This document shows positions 24,910 through 32,962 of a DNA stretch of 33,870 bases, in pieces (positions within the stretch are counted from its first letter, which is position 1; every line of letters begins with the position of its first letter). Source of the DNA: Deltaproteobacteria bacterium (lineage in GTDB: Bacteria > Myxococcota > XYA12-FULL-58-9 > JAFGEK01); NCBI GenBank assembly GCA_016931625.1, contig JAFGEK010000048.1, positions 1-33,870 of the forward strand, read 5' to 3'. The position numbers were made by a program, and so were the translations under genes. The notes beneath the pieces are model-generated. The model was not told the DNA's origin. It did no database searches and saw only the letters and a list, made by a program, of their open reading frames with translations.

Positions 24910-24923
24910 AGCCACTAGTGGCT
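24910..24923. promoter_or_regulatory. 14-bp palindrome in the leader of the CRP-like gene
   Basis: AGCCACTAGTGGCT is a perfect palindrome whose near end is 16 bases before the ATG and just upstream of the ribosome binding site. It could be an operator or, in RNA, a small hairpin affecting translation. Function is inferred only from symmetry and position. Confidence 0.35.
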
Positions 24924-24996
24924 GTTAAAAGTTGCGTCAAAGGTATGCGTGATAATTTTCATTTAAACATACCCCATAAAATAATTTCGCCCATTC

Positions 24997-25042
24997 ATTA
25001 TAGCCATATATTCGTTACAAACGGTATTAAAATTTCGTTTGT
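24997..25042 (-). promoter_or_regulatory. Candidate activator-dependent promoter of the CRP-like/phosphodiesterase operon
   Basis: On the minus strand a perfect TATAAT lies at 25002-24997, without a recognisable -35 hexamer at the right spacing. Instead an inverted repeat ACAAACG-N12-CGTTTGT occupies 25042-25017. Its centre is about 39 to 40 bp upstream of the predicted transcription start near 24990, close to the -41.5 position used by class II CRP-dependent promoters. Autoactivation by the CRP-like protein is a hypothesis. Confidence 0.4.
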
Positions 25043-25076
25043 TAGCATGTTTTTTCAAATTTTTTAGGGACACCGC

Positions 25077-27647
25077 CTATTTATGGGTCATATTGTATGC
25101 GCCGTCCCAAGCATCTCCCGGTGGATTGTCGCTCATTATCTTACAACGTTCAATATAGATGCCAGATGTTGGGTCATTAACTAGTATTTTTTGTCGCACT
25201 AATTCAAATGCTGCAATAGCATCATCCCAAGCTTGAGCACGATATAGATCCATAGCACGAGCAAATTCACCGATTAAATCACTGTGTTCTTGGCTTGGTG
25301 ATCCGAGTCCCAAGAGTTCGTATATTTTGACTGGTTCGCGTTTACCTTTAACTCGAACCATATCAACCTCACGTGCAAAAATTTCACTTTTTGCAGCCTC
25401 ATAAGTAGCCTGGCTAATTATAATGTTGGTGCCGTACTCTTTATTAATAGCTTCGAGACGTGAGGCTAAATTCACGTTGTCGCCCATAACCGTATAGTCA
25501 AAACGTTGTGATGAGCCCATGTTACCAGCAGACATTGAGCCAGTGTTAACACCAATTCCTATATTAATATCGGGCAGACCTTCATTACGCCACCCCACCT
25601 GTAGTTCACGCAATTTTGCCATCATCTCTAGACAAACGCGGCAGGCACGCAAAGCATGATCATTATAGTTAACTGGGGCACCAAATATCGCCATAATGGC
25701 ATCGCCAATATATTTATCGAGAGTACCGTTATGTGCAAGCACTACATCAGTCATCGGAGTTAAGTAGTTATTAAGCAGATGAACCAATGCTTCTGGCGAT
25801 AAGCGTTCACTGATAGTAGTGAAACCACGAACATCCGAGAAAAGTACGGTGGCATTAACTTTATCGCCACCAAGTTTAAGCAGTTGAGGATTTTTTAATA
25901 CTTGCTCGACAACATTTTTAGATAAATAAAATTGAAAAGCTTTGCGGATCTGGCGTTTTTCGCGACCCTCAGTAAGAAAGCCATACACAGTTATACCTAC
26001 AAAAGTTAAGAAAGCTTGCAGGGTCGGCAAGATATTGAGTACCCACGTCCCATTGGGGAAGATAAACTTTATATCAATAAAATGAATTAAAGTAACAAAA
26101 CTAAAAGTAACAAAGAAACCCGCCCATGCTGGAATACGTGGTAACAACAAACCTAATATTAGACCGATCAGCAAGTAAGCTAATGCTTCGACTAATGCTA
26201 TGCCAAAAACACGATCGAGATATTTGTTGTCGATCATATTTTGGATAGCCATGGCATGAATGTAAACGCCAGGTGTAATTGGTGAAAATGGAGTTGGTCT
26301 AAGATCAAGCAGACCTTGTGCAGTAAACCCAAAAATAACAACTTTGTTTTTATACACTGAAGCGGGTACAGTATCGTCAATAAAATCAGCTACTGAATAT
26401 TTTTTAAAATATTCCTCTGGGTTTTTATAGTAATTAATTAGAAATCCACCGTTAAAATCGGTTGGAATTTTAATGTCTTGCTCATTTATTGGCGCTAATC
26501 CATTTAGTTTATCAGAGTAAAATGGGTTAGTAAGTGGCCAAATGTTGGAATCAGAAAAACGAGCGGCAGCAATTAACGAAAGTGCAGGATAGAGTTTATC
26601 TTCAAAACGTTGCAATAAAGGCAAACGCCGCATTTGCCCATCACGGTCAGGAGAAGCATTAAAAAAGCCCAACCCTTTTGCCACCTTAACAAATTTAGGT
26701 AATGGTGGTAAGACTCCGGTCATTTGGGGGACACTTAATTGACTAATGCTCCTATCGGTAACAGGCTCAGTCATAGGCAGCGATTGACCACCAGCTTCGT
26801 AAGTTGTTGTTTCGTAAAGACTATCGATGGAACTCGAAGCTAGGAGAGCGAAGCTAGCAGCACCGTGACCTGCTACTTTAGCGATTTCTTTTTCGTAAAA
26901 ACCAACAACTCCTAAAATAGTTTGTGGGGAGGCAGCAATAGCATTTTTTAAGGCATCATCGGGTGAAGCAGCATCTACTTCGGCGTGAAGTAATTTTGAA
27001 AATTTTGTCGAGTGTTCGTTATATGTATTAAAAGCCTGTAAAGCTTTTTGGAGTTCGGTAGTTGAACGTTCTAACCCTTTTTGAGGGCTTAATAATTGTT
27101 GGCGACCATTTTTATTGATTTTATTTTCTAAGTTTTTTAAACGGGCAAGAGCTTCACGATTAGCAGCATCACTTTTTTTCAGCGCTTCTGCGATTGATGT
27201 TGAAAGTTTAGAATGAGGTAACAGACCAGCATCGTCGAAGCTATTAGCAAACCTTTTTAGGGTTACCCACGAGGTATTACGGTCTTCATCACCAAATACA
27301 GCATCAAAAGCGATTACTTTAGCCCCACCTTTGGTAGCTTTCTCAATAAACTGTGCGACTACTGCGCGACTCCATGGCCAAAGTCCGTATTTTTCGATGC
27401 CTTTTTCATCAATAGCGGCAATGACTACTTTAGGTTCAAGTAATTTTTCAATGTTTCGGCTTTGAAATTTGACATCAAGAGATTTTAGGTCAAGCAAGTG
27501 AATTAGGCCGTGTTTAGATAATATACCTGAATTGAATGTCCCTCTTTCGATAGCCACGTTGATGACTGCAAAGATAAAGGCCACACCCAAGCTAATAATA
27601 AGGGGAATAAAGCGTTTGATACGGCTCGTGATTTTTTTGCGAACCAT
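25077..27647 (-). CDS. CHASE2-domain membrane adenylate cyclase (class III)
   Basis: Predicted to make cyclic AMP in response to an extracytoplasmic signal. One N-terminal membrane segment (about residues 12-32) is followed by the CHASE2 sensor (about 35-470, with AIDEKGIEKYGLWPWSR and IAFDAVFGDED early), three more membrane helices (about 475-560) and the cyclase domain (about 600-790). The metal-binding aspartates are in LFSDVRGFT and DKYIGDAIMAIFG; Lys in TLDKYIGD and the Asp in YTVMGDNVNLASR favour ATP over GTP; the Asn and Arg of NLASRLE are present, so it looks active. The 856-residue length exceeds the usual 700-750 because of a charged, probably coiled-coil insert. I chose the ATG at 27647 (GGAG nine bases upstream); another ATG is at 27662. 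Confidence 0.92.
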   Translation of the reverse strand: MVRKKITSRIKRFIPLIISLGVAFIFAVINVAIERGTFNSGILSKHGLIHLLDLKSLDVKFQSRNIEKLLEPKVVIAAIDEKGIEKYGLWPWSRAVVAQFIEKATKGGAKVIAFDAVFGDEDRNTSWVTLKRFANSFDDAGLLPHSKLSTSIAEALKKSDAANREALARLKNLENKINKNGRQQLLSPQKGLERSTTELQKALQAFNTYNEHSTKFSKLLHAEVDAASPDDALKNAIAASPQTILGVVGFYEKEIAKVAGHGAASFALLASSSIDSLYETTTYEAGGQSLPMTEPVTDRSISQLSVPQMTGVLPPLPKFVKVAKGLGFFNASPDRDGQMRRLPLLQRFEDKLYPALSLIAAARFSDSNIWPLTNPFYSDKLNGLAPINEQDIKIPTDFNGGFLINYYKNPEEYFKKYSVADFIDDTVPASVYKNKVVIFGFTAQGLLDLRPTPFSPITPGVYIHAMAIQNMIDNKYLDRVFGIALVEALAYLLIGLILGLLLPRIPAWAGFFVTFSFVTLIHFIDIKFIFPNGTWVLNILPTLQAFLTFVGITVYGFLTEGREKRQIRKAFQFYLSKNVVEQVLKNPQLLKLGGDKVNATVLFSDVRGFTTISERLSPEALVHLLNNYLTPMTDVVLAHNGTLDKYIGDAIMAIFGAPVNYNDHALRACRVCLEMMAKLRELQVGWRNEGLPDINIGIGVNTGSMSAGNMGSSQRFDYTVMGDNVNLASRLEAINKEYGTNIIISQATYEAAKSEIFAREVDMVRVKGKREPVKIYELLGLGSPSQEHSDLIGEFARAMDLYRAQAWDDAIAAFELVRQKILVNDPTSGIYIERCKIMSDNPPGDAWDGAYNMTHK

Positions 27648-27800
27648 TTGGGTGTGCTCCATGCCAATTTTAACCTAGAGTTTTCGTTTTCAATTGATTA
27701 TCGTGAGTACGGGAGTGCAGGTCAAACCTTTGCTAACATTATTGCAATTTGTTTGCTTGAGTTTTGCAAAAATAGTCATAAATGCGTAAATATAGTCTAC

Positions 27801-28910
27801 GTGTTTAATTTAAGATCACACCGGCTGGCTTTAAAGTTTTTTCATCTTAAGCCAGGGCTTTGGTTTGCACCCTTTGCCCCTTTATTTGCAAGCGCTGTTT
27901 TACTTCGACGATGGGGATATAATTGTGGTCTTTTATCGGCCACTAAGCTACCAGTACTCACTATTGCAATTGGAGGTCTTGAAGCTGGTGGTAGCGGTAA
28001 AACACCAGTTACCGCATTATTGCTAGAGGCTTTGTTAGCGACGGGTCGTCATCCAGGTTTACTAACCCGTGGCTATAAACGTCCGCAAAGTGATTTGCAG
28101 GTACACCGTCGAGGCACTGTTACTTCACCAGAATTAATAGGCGATGAGGCGGCGATGTTAGTAGCAAGTGGTTTAAATATTGATATTGCTGCTTGTCCAT
28201 CTAGGCGTAAGGGTGCACAAGCGCTTTTAAATATTGGCGTTGATTGTTTAGTTCTTGACGATGGATTTCAGCATCGAGCTTTGGCGCGTGATTTAGATAT
28301 TGTAGTGCTACGTGGAGAGCAGCCATTTGGCAATGGTCACTTGCTACCTTGGGGTACTTTACGTGAGCCGGTTTCAAGCTTAAATCGAGCTCAAATTATC
28401 TGGCTGCATTATCGTGATGCAACGCAACTTGAATCTATATTTAATATCAAAAGTAACTATTTTATTAATAAACCTAAATGGCTGCATACTTATGCTAAAA
28501 CTGCAGATTTAGTTATAAGTCTGGCGGTGCCAGCAATTTGTAAAGATATTAGTGGTAATGAGGTTAGCTTACACGGCAAAAGTGTAATAGCAGCCGCGGC
28601 TATAGCTAAACCAAAAGATTTTTTTAATAGTTTAGTTGATATTGGTGCTCATGTAGTGAAGACCAATGTTTTTGTTGATCATCATCGCTATCGTATTGAT
28701 GATGTTTCGTTTTTATTGGCGCAAATTAAAAATTTATATGCTGAAACTGTAGTCGTAACCCCTAAAGATGCTGTTAAACTAGCGCCGATATGGCCTGCAG
28801 ATGTGCCATTGTGGGTTTTAGGCACACAACCAAAAATAGTATCTGGGGCAGATATTATTGCTAAACGTTTGGAGATCCCCCTCACAAAGTTGTCCAATAC
28901 CGTTTTATGA
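27801..28910 (+). CDS. lpxK: Tetraacyldisaccharide 4'-kinase
   Basis: Phosphorylates the 4' position of the lipid A disaccharide at the inner face of the inner membrane, so the organism makes lipopolysaccharide. The P-loop is IGGLEAGGSGKTPVTAL (about residues 58-74), followed by LLTRGYKRP and IGDEAAML. The LVLDDGFQHRALARDLDIVV block (about 144-163) is highly characteristic of LpxK. A hydrophobic helix before the P-loop is the usual membrane anchor. I place the start at the GTG at 27801, which gives the normal N-terminal length of about 55-65 residues; the upstream open frame to 27648 is non-homologous and overlaps the divergent cyclase promoter region. The ribosome binding site is weak, so the start is uncertain. 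A Gln-rich protein follows after 58 bp. Confidence 0.93.
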   Translation: MFNLRSHRLALKFFHLKPGLWFAPFAPLFASAVLLRRWGYNCGLLSATKLPVLTIAIGGLEAGGSGKTPVTALLLEALLATGRHPGLLTRGYKRPQSDLQVHRRGTVTSPELIGDEAAMLVASGLNIDIAACPSRRKGAQALLNIGVDCLVLDDGFQHRALARDLDIVVLRGEQPFGNGHLLPWGTLREPVSSLNRAQIIWLHYRDATQLESIFNIKSNYFINKPKWLHTYAKTADLVISLAVPAICKDISGNEVSLHGKSVIAAAAIAKPKDFFNSLVDIGAHVVKTNVFVDHHRYRIDDVSFLLAQIKNLYAETVVVTPKDAVKLAPIWPADVPLWVLGTQPKIVSGADIIAKRLEIPLTKLSNTVL

Positions 28911-28968
28911 TGGTATGTATATAGATGGCTTATAATAAATTATTGCAAATTTGGTGGTGGTGACAGTG

Positions 28969-29919
28969 ATGGCACAAGGTTATCGTATTGAACAATATGA
29001 GCAGTATCAAAAAGTTCTCGAGCAATATCAGCGCACTAATGAGCAAGCTGAGACTCAAAATGAAGTTCGCCAATCAAGCAAGCAAGCGGCGCGAGTTTCT
29101 GAAGATGGCGTAGAGTTACGTTCACAACGCCAAGGGGCGCAAGCAGTTACAGATAGTCATCGTGAGGTCGATTTAGAGGGGCAGCGTACCCGCAATTTAC
29201 AACAAGGGCGGATCACCCCTGAATCTTTTGGCCAAAATCAAAATGGCAAACATCAAGTAGTGGTTAAAACTGAGCCGCGTAGTATGCATTATGATGGCCA
29301 ACAACCAAAACTTGAGCCCAGAGAAAGAAGGTATGGGCTACAAGGTTGGGCAAAGAAGTTGGGCAAAAAAGGGCGTCGCCAGCGCCGTGGTTTCACTGAT
29401 TATTATGATGATTTGCCTGAATGGTATCGTACTACTGAGGCATATGAAGAAGCGATAGATATTAATGAAGACTTTTATGAAGCTTCGCAAAACCCAACAA
29501 CTACAGGGGTAGTAGCAAGTGTGCAAGGCGAGCAAGCAGAAGTACAAGAAGAAATAGTTGATGCAACTCATGCCCAGCAAGAGGTTTTAACATCATCTCA
29601 AATATCAACCACAAACACCAAAGCTACTATACCAGCATCGCAACTACAAAAATCTTCGTCTGCAAAACAAGCAACAAATCTATCAAACTCAGAGGAAACA
29701 GTAGTAGCTCAAGTACCAAAGCCTAAAGAAAAACCAAGCACTCCAAGACCAGTATCACGCATCGTAAGCACCGAAGCCACAAGTGTAAACTTTAGTTATC
29801 CTAAAGGTGGTGCTTTTATTTCTGAGTTAGCTAATGGGGTAACGGTTGAGTCTGGTAAAGGCAAAACCTATGTTGGACCTGAACCAACGCTAACTAATAT
29901 AAAGCGAATAAAAGCCTAG
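28969..29919 (+). CDS. Gln-rich, charged hypothetical protein downstream of lpxK
   Basis: A 316-residue protein I do not recognise. The first 115 residues are rich in Gln, Glu and Arg and predicted to be coil or coiled coil (QYQKVLEQYQRTNEQAE). A basic patch follows (KKLGKKGRRQRRG), then an acidic/aromatic stretch (FTDYYDDLPEWYRTTEAYEE), a low-complexity Ser/Thr/Gln linker with Pro-rich part, and a final Gly-containing segment (YPKGGAFISELANGV). No signal peptide or membrane helix is evident. I take ATG 28969; TTG 28951 is possible. It is 58 bp behind lpxK on the same strand and ends 17 bp from the convergent ffh gene with no hairpin between. Mostly disordered; a role in the cell envelope or RNA binding would be guesswork. 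Confidence 0.62.
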   Translation: MAQGYRIEQYEQYQKVLEQYQRTNEQAETQNEVRQSSKQAARVSEDGVELRSQRQGAQAVTDSHREVDLEGQRTRNLQQGRITPESFGQNQNGKHQVVVKTEPRSMHYDGQQPKLEPRERRYGLQGWAKKLGKKGRRQRRGFTDYYDDLPEWYRTTEAYEEAIDINEDFYEASQNPTTTGVVASVQGEQAEVQEEIVDATHAQQEVLTSSQISTTNTKATIPASQLQKSSSAKQATNLSNSEETVVAQVPKPKEKPSTPRPVSRIVSTEATSVNFSYPKGGAFISELANGVTVESGKGKTYVGPEPTLTNIKRIKA

Positions 29920-29936
29920 CATTAAATTCTAAATTG

Positions 29937-31679
29937 CTAATGTCGCCGTGATTTTTTACGAGCTTTCTTTTCGGCTTTACGTTTTGCTTTTTGCTTTTCA
30001 CGTTCTTTGGTTGATAATGGCCGCGGACCTGTAGGACGTCGTTGATTCATCATTGCCGCATATTGTTCAGGATTAATTCCTGGTGGCAATTGCATACCCC
30101 CTGGCAAAGCCATCCCGTCGCCAGCAATATCATCAGCACCCATAGCGCCAAGGTTATTCATATTGGGCAGACCAGGCAGACCAGATGCACCGCCAGCCAT
30201 AGGCATACTACGCAAACCAGGCATACCTTTAGGTAGTGAAGGCAAACCCATTGGCATGGAGCCGCCACCACCTAAGGCTCCCATTAGGTCGTCCATTCCT
30301 TTGCCCTTGAGTTTTCGCAGCGCTGAAAGTTGTTTAAATCCAGGCAAAGAACCTAACAGACCCGGGGCCGCGGCGATATTTTGCATCATTGTTTGCATCA
30401 TAAAAAAGCGTTGCAGTAATTCGAAAACTTGCTCAGGTCTACGTCCTGAACCTTTTGCAATACGCTCTGCACGACTTTTATCAATAATTTCAGGTTGATT
30501 TCGTTCATTTACGGTCATTGAATGAATTAATGATTCAAGCACCATAAAAGTCTTATCATCGAGATCAACTCCGGCAGGTACACTGTCACCAAAGATGGGA
30601 AATTTTTCGTAAATATCTTTAATAGAACCCACCTTCTTAATCATTGAGAGTTGTTTTAAGAAATCATCTAAAGTAAAAGTACCGCGCAGCAGCTTGCGGG
30701 CATCACGTTCAGCTTGTTTTTCGTCAACGACGGCTTCGAAATCTTTCATTAAGCCGACGATGTCGCCCATGCCAAGAATACGCGACGCTAGCCCTTCAGG
30801 GCGAAATGGTTCAAGCTTATCGAGGCCTTCACCTAGGCCTAAAAACTTAATAGGCTTACCAGAGATTTCTTTGATGGATAATGCCGCACCGCCACGGGCA
30901 TCACCATCAAGCTTGGTCATAATAAACCCAGTGATATCCAAACGACGATTAAACTCGCTGGCAGTGCGAACGGTGTCTTGGCCAGCCATAGCATCGGCAA
31001 CTAAAAAGATATTGTCAGGTTTAGTTTGCTTTTTGATATCTTCTAGTTCGTTCATCATCTCGTCATTAATGGCAAGACGACCAGCGGTATCAAATATGAC
31101 AATATCGCGTTTTTTACGTTTTGCTTCGCGCAGTGCATCGAGACAAAGTTGCGCTGGTGCTAGACCAGGTTGTGCGTAAACAGGTACACCTAATTGCTGC
31201 CCTAAAATTTGTAACTGTTCAACAGCGGCAGGGCGATAAACGTCGGCGGCGACTAATAGGGGCTTGCGTTTTTGCGCTATCAGCCAAGAGGCCAATTTGC
31301 CGCAGGTAGTGGTTTTCCCTGTGCCTTGTAAACCAACCATCATTAAAATTGTATAGGGACGACGAAAAACTATCGGGGTTTCTTCAACTGGCCCCATAAG
31401 CTTTTCAAGTTCATTTTGGCAAATAAGGGTGAAATGCTCACCTGGTGAAGCGGTGACTTTTTTATTACCGGTTTTTACCTCGGTTTGTACTACTTCGCCT
31501 AGTGCTCGTTGTTTTACGCGCGATAAAAAACTTCTGACTACACCAAATTCTACGTCGGCTTCGAGTAACGAAACGCGAATTTCGCGTAAAGCGTCATCTA
31601 TATTGGCTTCAGTAAGAGTGGTGCGCCCAGTTAAAGCGTTTTTTGCAGCTTTAAAACCTTTGGAGACTATCTCCAGCAT
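29937..31679 (-). CDS. ffh: Signal recognition particle protein Ffh
   Basis: The GTPase that, with 4.5S RNA, delivers nascent membrane proteins to FtsY at the inner membrane. The N domain begins MLEIVSKGFKAAKNAL; the G domain has GLQGTGKTTTCGKLA (about residues 114-128), DVYRPAAVEQLQILG, FDTAGRLAINDEMM and TKLDGDARGGAALS (about 254-267). The M domain follows with the RNA-binding region AKGSGRRPEQVFELLQRFF and a Met-rich hydrophobic groove. Normal Ffh is about 450 residues; this one has 580 because of a tail rich in Met, Gly and Pro that ends in a highly basic KAKRKAEKKARKKSRRH. GGAG lies upstream of the ATG at 12-13 bases. No rpsP or rimM is adjacent, and the 4.5S RNA gene is not in the window. 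Confidence 0.96.
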   Translation of the reverse strand: MLEIVSKGFKAAKNALTGRTTLTEANIDDALREIRVSLLEADVEFGVVRSFLSRVKQRALGEVVQTEVKTGNKKVTASPGEHFTLICQNELEKLMGPVEETPIVFRRPYTILMMVGLQGTGKTTTCGKLASWLIAQKRKPLLVAADVYRPAAVEQLQILGQQLGVPVYAQPGLAPAQLCLDALREAKRKKRDIVIFDTAGRLAINDEMMNELEDIKKQTKPDNIFLVADAMAGQDTVRTASEFNRRLDITGFIMTKLDGDARGGAALSIKEISGKPIKFLGLGEGLDKLEPFRPEGLASRILGMGDIVGLMKDFEAVVDEKQAERDARKLLRGTFTLDDFLKQLSMIKKVGSIKDIYEKFPIFGDSVPAGVDLDDKTFMVLESLIHSMTVNERNQPEIIDKSRAERIAKGSGRRPEQVFELLQRFFMMQTMMQNIAAAPGLLGSLPGFKQLSALRKLKGKGMDDLMGALGGGGSMPMGLPSLPKGMPGLRSMPMAGGASGLPGLPNMNNLGAMGADDIAGDGMALPGGMQLPPGINPEQYAAMMNQRRPTGPRPLSTKEREKQKAKRKAEKKARKKSRRH

Positions 31680-31828
31680 GATGATTCTTATCTCCGCTAA
31701 AAAAGAGGCTGCAACATAGTCGGCAGAAGCAACGCTGTAAAGGCTGTGTATTATTTAACCTTAAAATAGCTGATAGTCTTCATCTAAACCCGTATTTGTC
31801 GCTGCGAGCTAGTGAGGTCGTCTCATTT

Positions 31829-32215
31829 TCATCGAGCGGTAGACGCTATTTGTGCCGGAGGCGATGCGTGCGGGGTCTTTCTGAGCCGTTCCACCTCGTA
31901 ACCCTGAGCACGAAGTCGAACGAGGATTTGGTTATACTCCTTACTGTCGAGGACCGGAGTCCTGCTCAAGATCCAGAGGTAGTCGCGACTCGGGTGTCCA
32001 ACCACTGCGAACGAGTAGTCATCCGCCAGGTCAATAATCCAGTAATCGCCCCAGAATGGACGGAAGAAACTCACTTCGAGTTTAGCATGGGTAACCGTAT
32101 CGACAACACGAGCAAGGCCTTTTACCGTGTCCTCATTGCCTGTGAGAGAGTTTTTGCGGCAGCGGTTCACGATATCGATATCGCCGTCGGCGCGTAGCGT
32201 ATAAGCCGCCGTTGT
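31829..32215 (-). pseudogene. Remnant of a bacterial lipocalin (Blc-like)
   Basis: The frame encodes the last two thirds of an outer-membrane lipocalin: a YTLRADGDIDIVNRCRK strand pair, then AKLEVSFFRPFWGDYW, VIDL-like IIDLADDYSFAVVG and DYLWILSRTPVLD, which are hallmark Blc strings. The signal peptide and the first strands with the GxW motif are missing. Instead, the sequence upstream of about 32215 continues into an unrelated transporter fragment in another frame. An open frame could start at GTG 32170 (113 residues) but would lack the barrel opening strands, so it should not fold as a lipocalin. GC is higher than in the flanking ffh gene. I regard it as a decayed, horizontally acquired gene. 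Confidence 0.75.
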
Positions 32216-32783
32216 CCCTGGTAGATGGCCTCCGACACAAAGACGATCACTGTTGAGTAGATCATCACCGCGGGCCAGCGAACACTCCAGCGCAGCCGGC
32301 GGAATAGTTTCCAGGCGAGCCAGAGTTGTCCCCCCATGATGACGACGATTACTGCCATCTGCCAGCGCAACCCGATGATCAGCATCTTGAGTGGGATCAT
32401 GAGCAACACGGTGTCGAGGTCATCGAAAATGGCTAGGACACGTGCCTTGCGAAAAACCCAGGTTGCTGAAAGTCCCGCTGCAGCGAGCATCGAAAAGAGC
32501 ACACCAACCGAGGTTGGGGCAGCAAACCGTCCGGCCAGCAGAGCTGGCTTCCACACTTCGATATCGTGCCACGAACCCTGCGGAGCGAGTACCAGCACGA
32601 AGTAGAGAGAGACGAAGATCCATGGTCGGTGGCTAACCGCGTGGACGTCCTAATTAGAAGCTCGCCTCCCGCTGCTAAAGCCACGAGACCACCAAAGAAC
32701 ATCAATACTATCATCGCGTTTCTCTCACTATCTGCACATGGGCAGGAGCAGGTTACCAAGCAGAAGCCTCGTGACGATGGCAA
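32205..32783 (-). pseudogene. Remnant of an antiporter-like membrane protein, frameshifted and truncated
   Basis: Two pieces in different frames. The first (about 32655-32720) reads MIVLMFFGGLVALAAGGELL, like the N terminus of a sodium/calcium exchanger-type transporter. The second (about 32230-32630) reads RPWIFVSLYFVLVLAPQGSW, then WKPALLAGRFAAPTSVGVLF, then RKARVLAIFDDLDTVLLMIP, with several membrane helices and similarity to a cation:proton antiporter family as I remember it. A frameshift, with in-frame stop TAG near 32649, separates them, and the second runs directly into lipocalin sequence near 32215, where it loses its C terminus. The frame ends at 32167. The two pieces may come from one gene or from two. 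No functional product is expected. Confidence 0.5.
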
Positions 32784-32962
32784 CCGCTACAATGACCCCT
32801 GCTAAGAGGTCGCCTCAACCCAAAACATGAAGTTTTCATTTTCATGCGAGCACAAAGATCATCTGATGCTATTTGGCATCTGTGTTATATATGGTCAATC
32901 ATGGATATTTGATATCTATGTACCAAGAAGGTCGTTGGAACAGTGGCGGGAGTGAATCAGCC

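Noticed and set aside
24840-25067. Plus-strand frame over the CRP-like gene promoter
   Set aside because: Overlaps the start of a real gene and its probable control region; AT-rich random-looking peptide.
32336-32805. Plus-strand frames over the decayed antiporter region
   Set aside because: Antisense shadows of GC-rich transporter remnants; no homology recognised.
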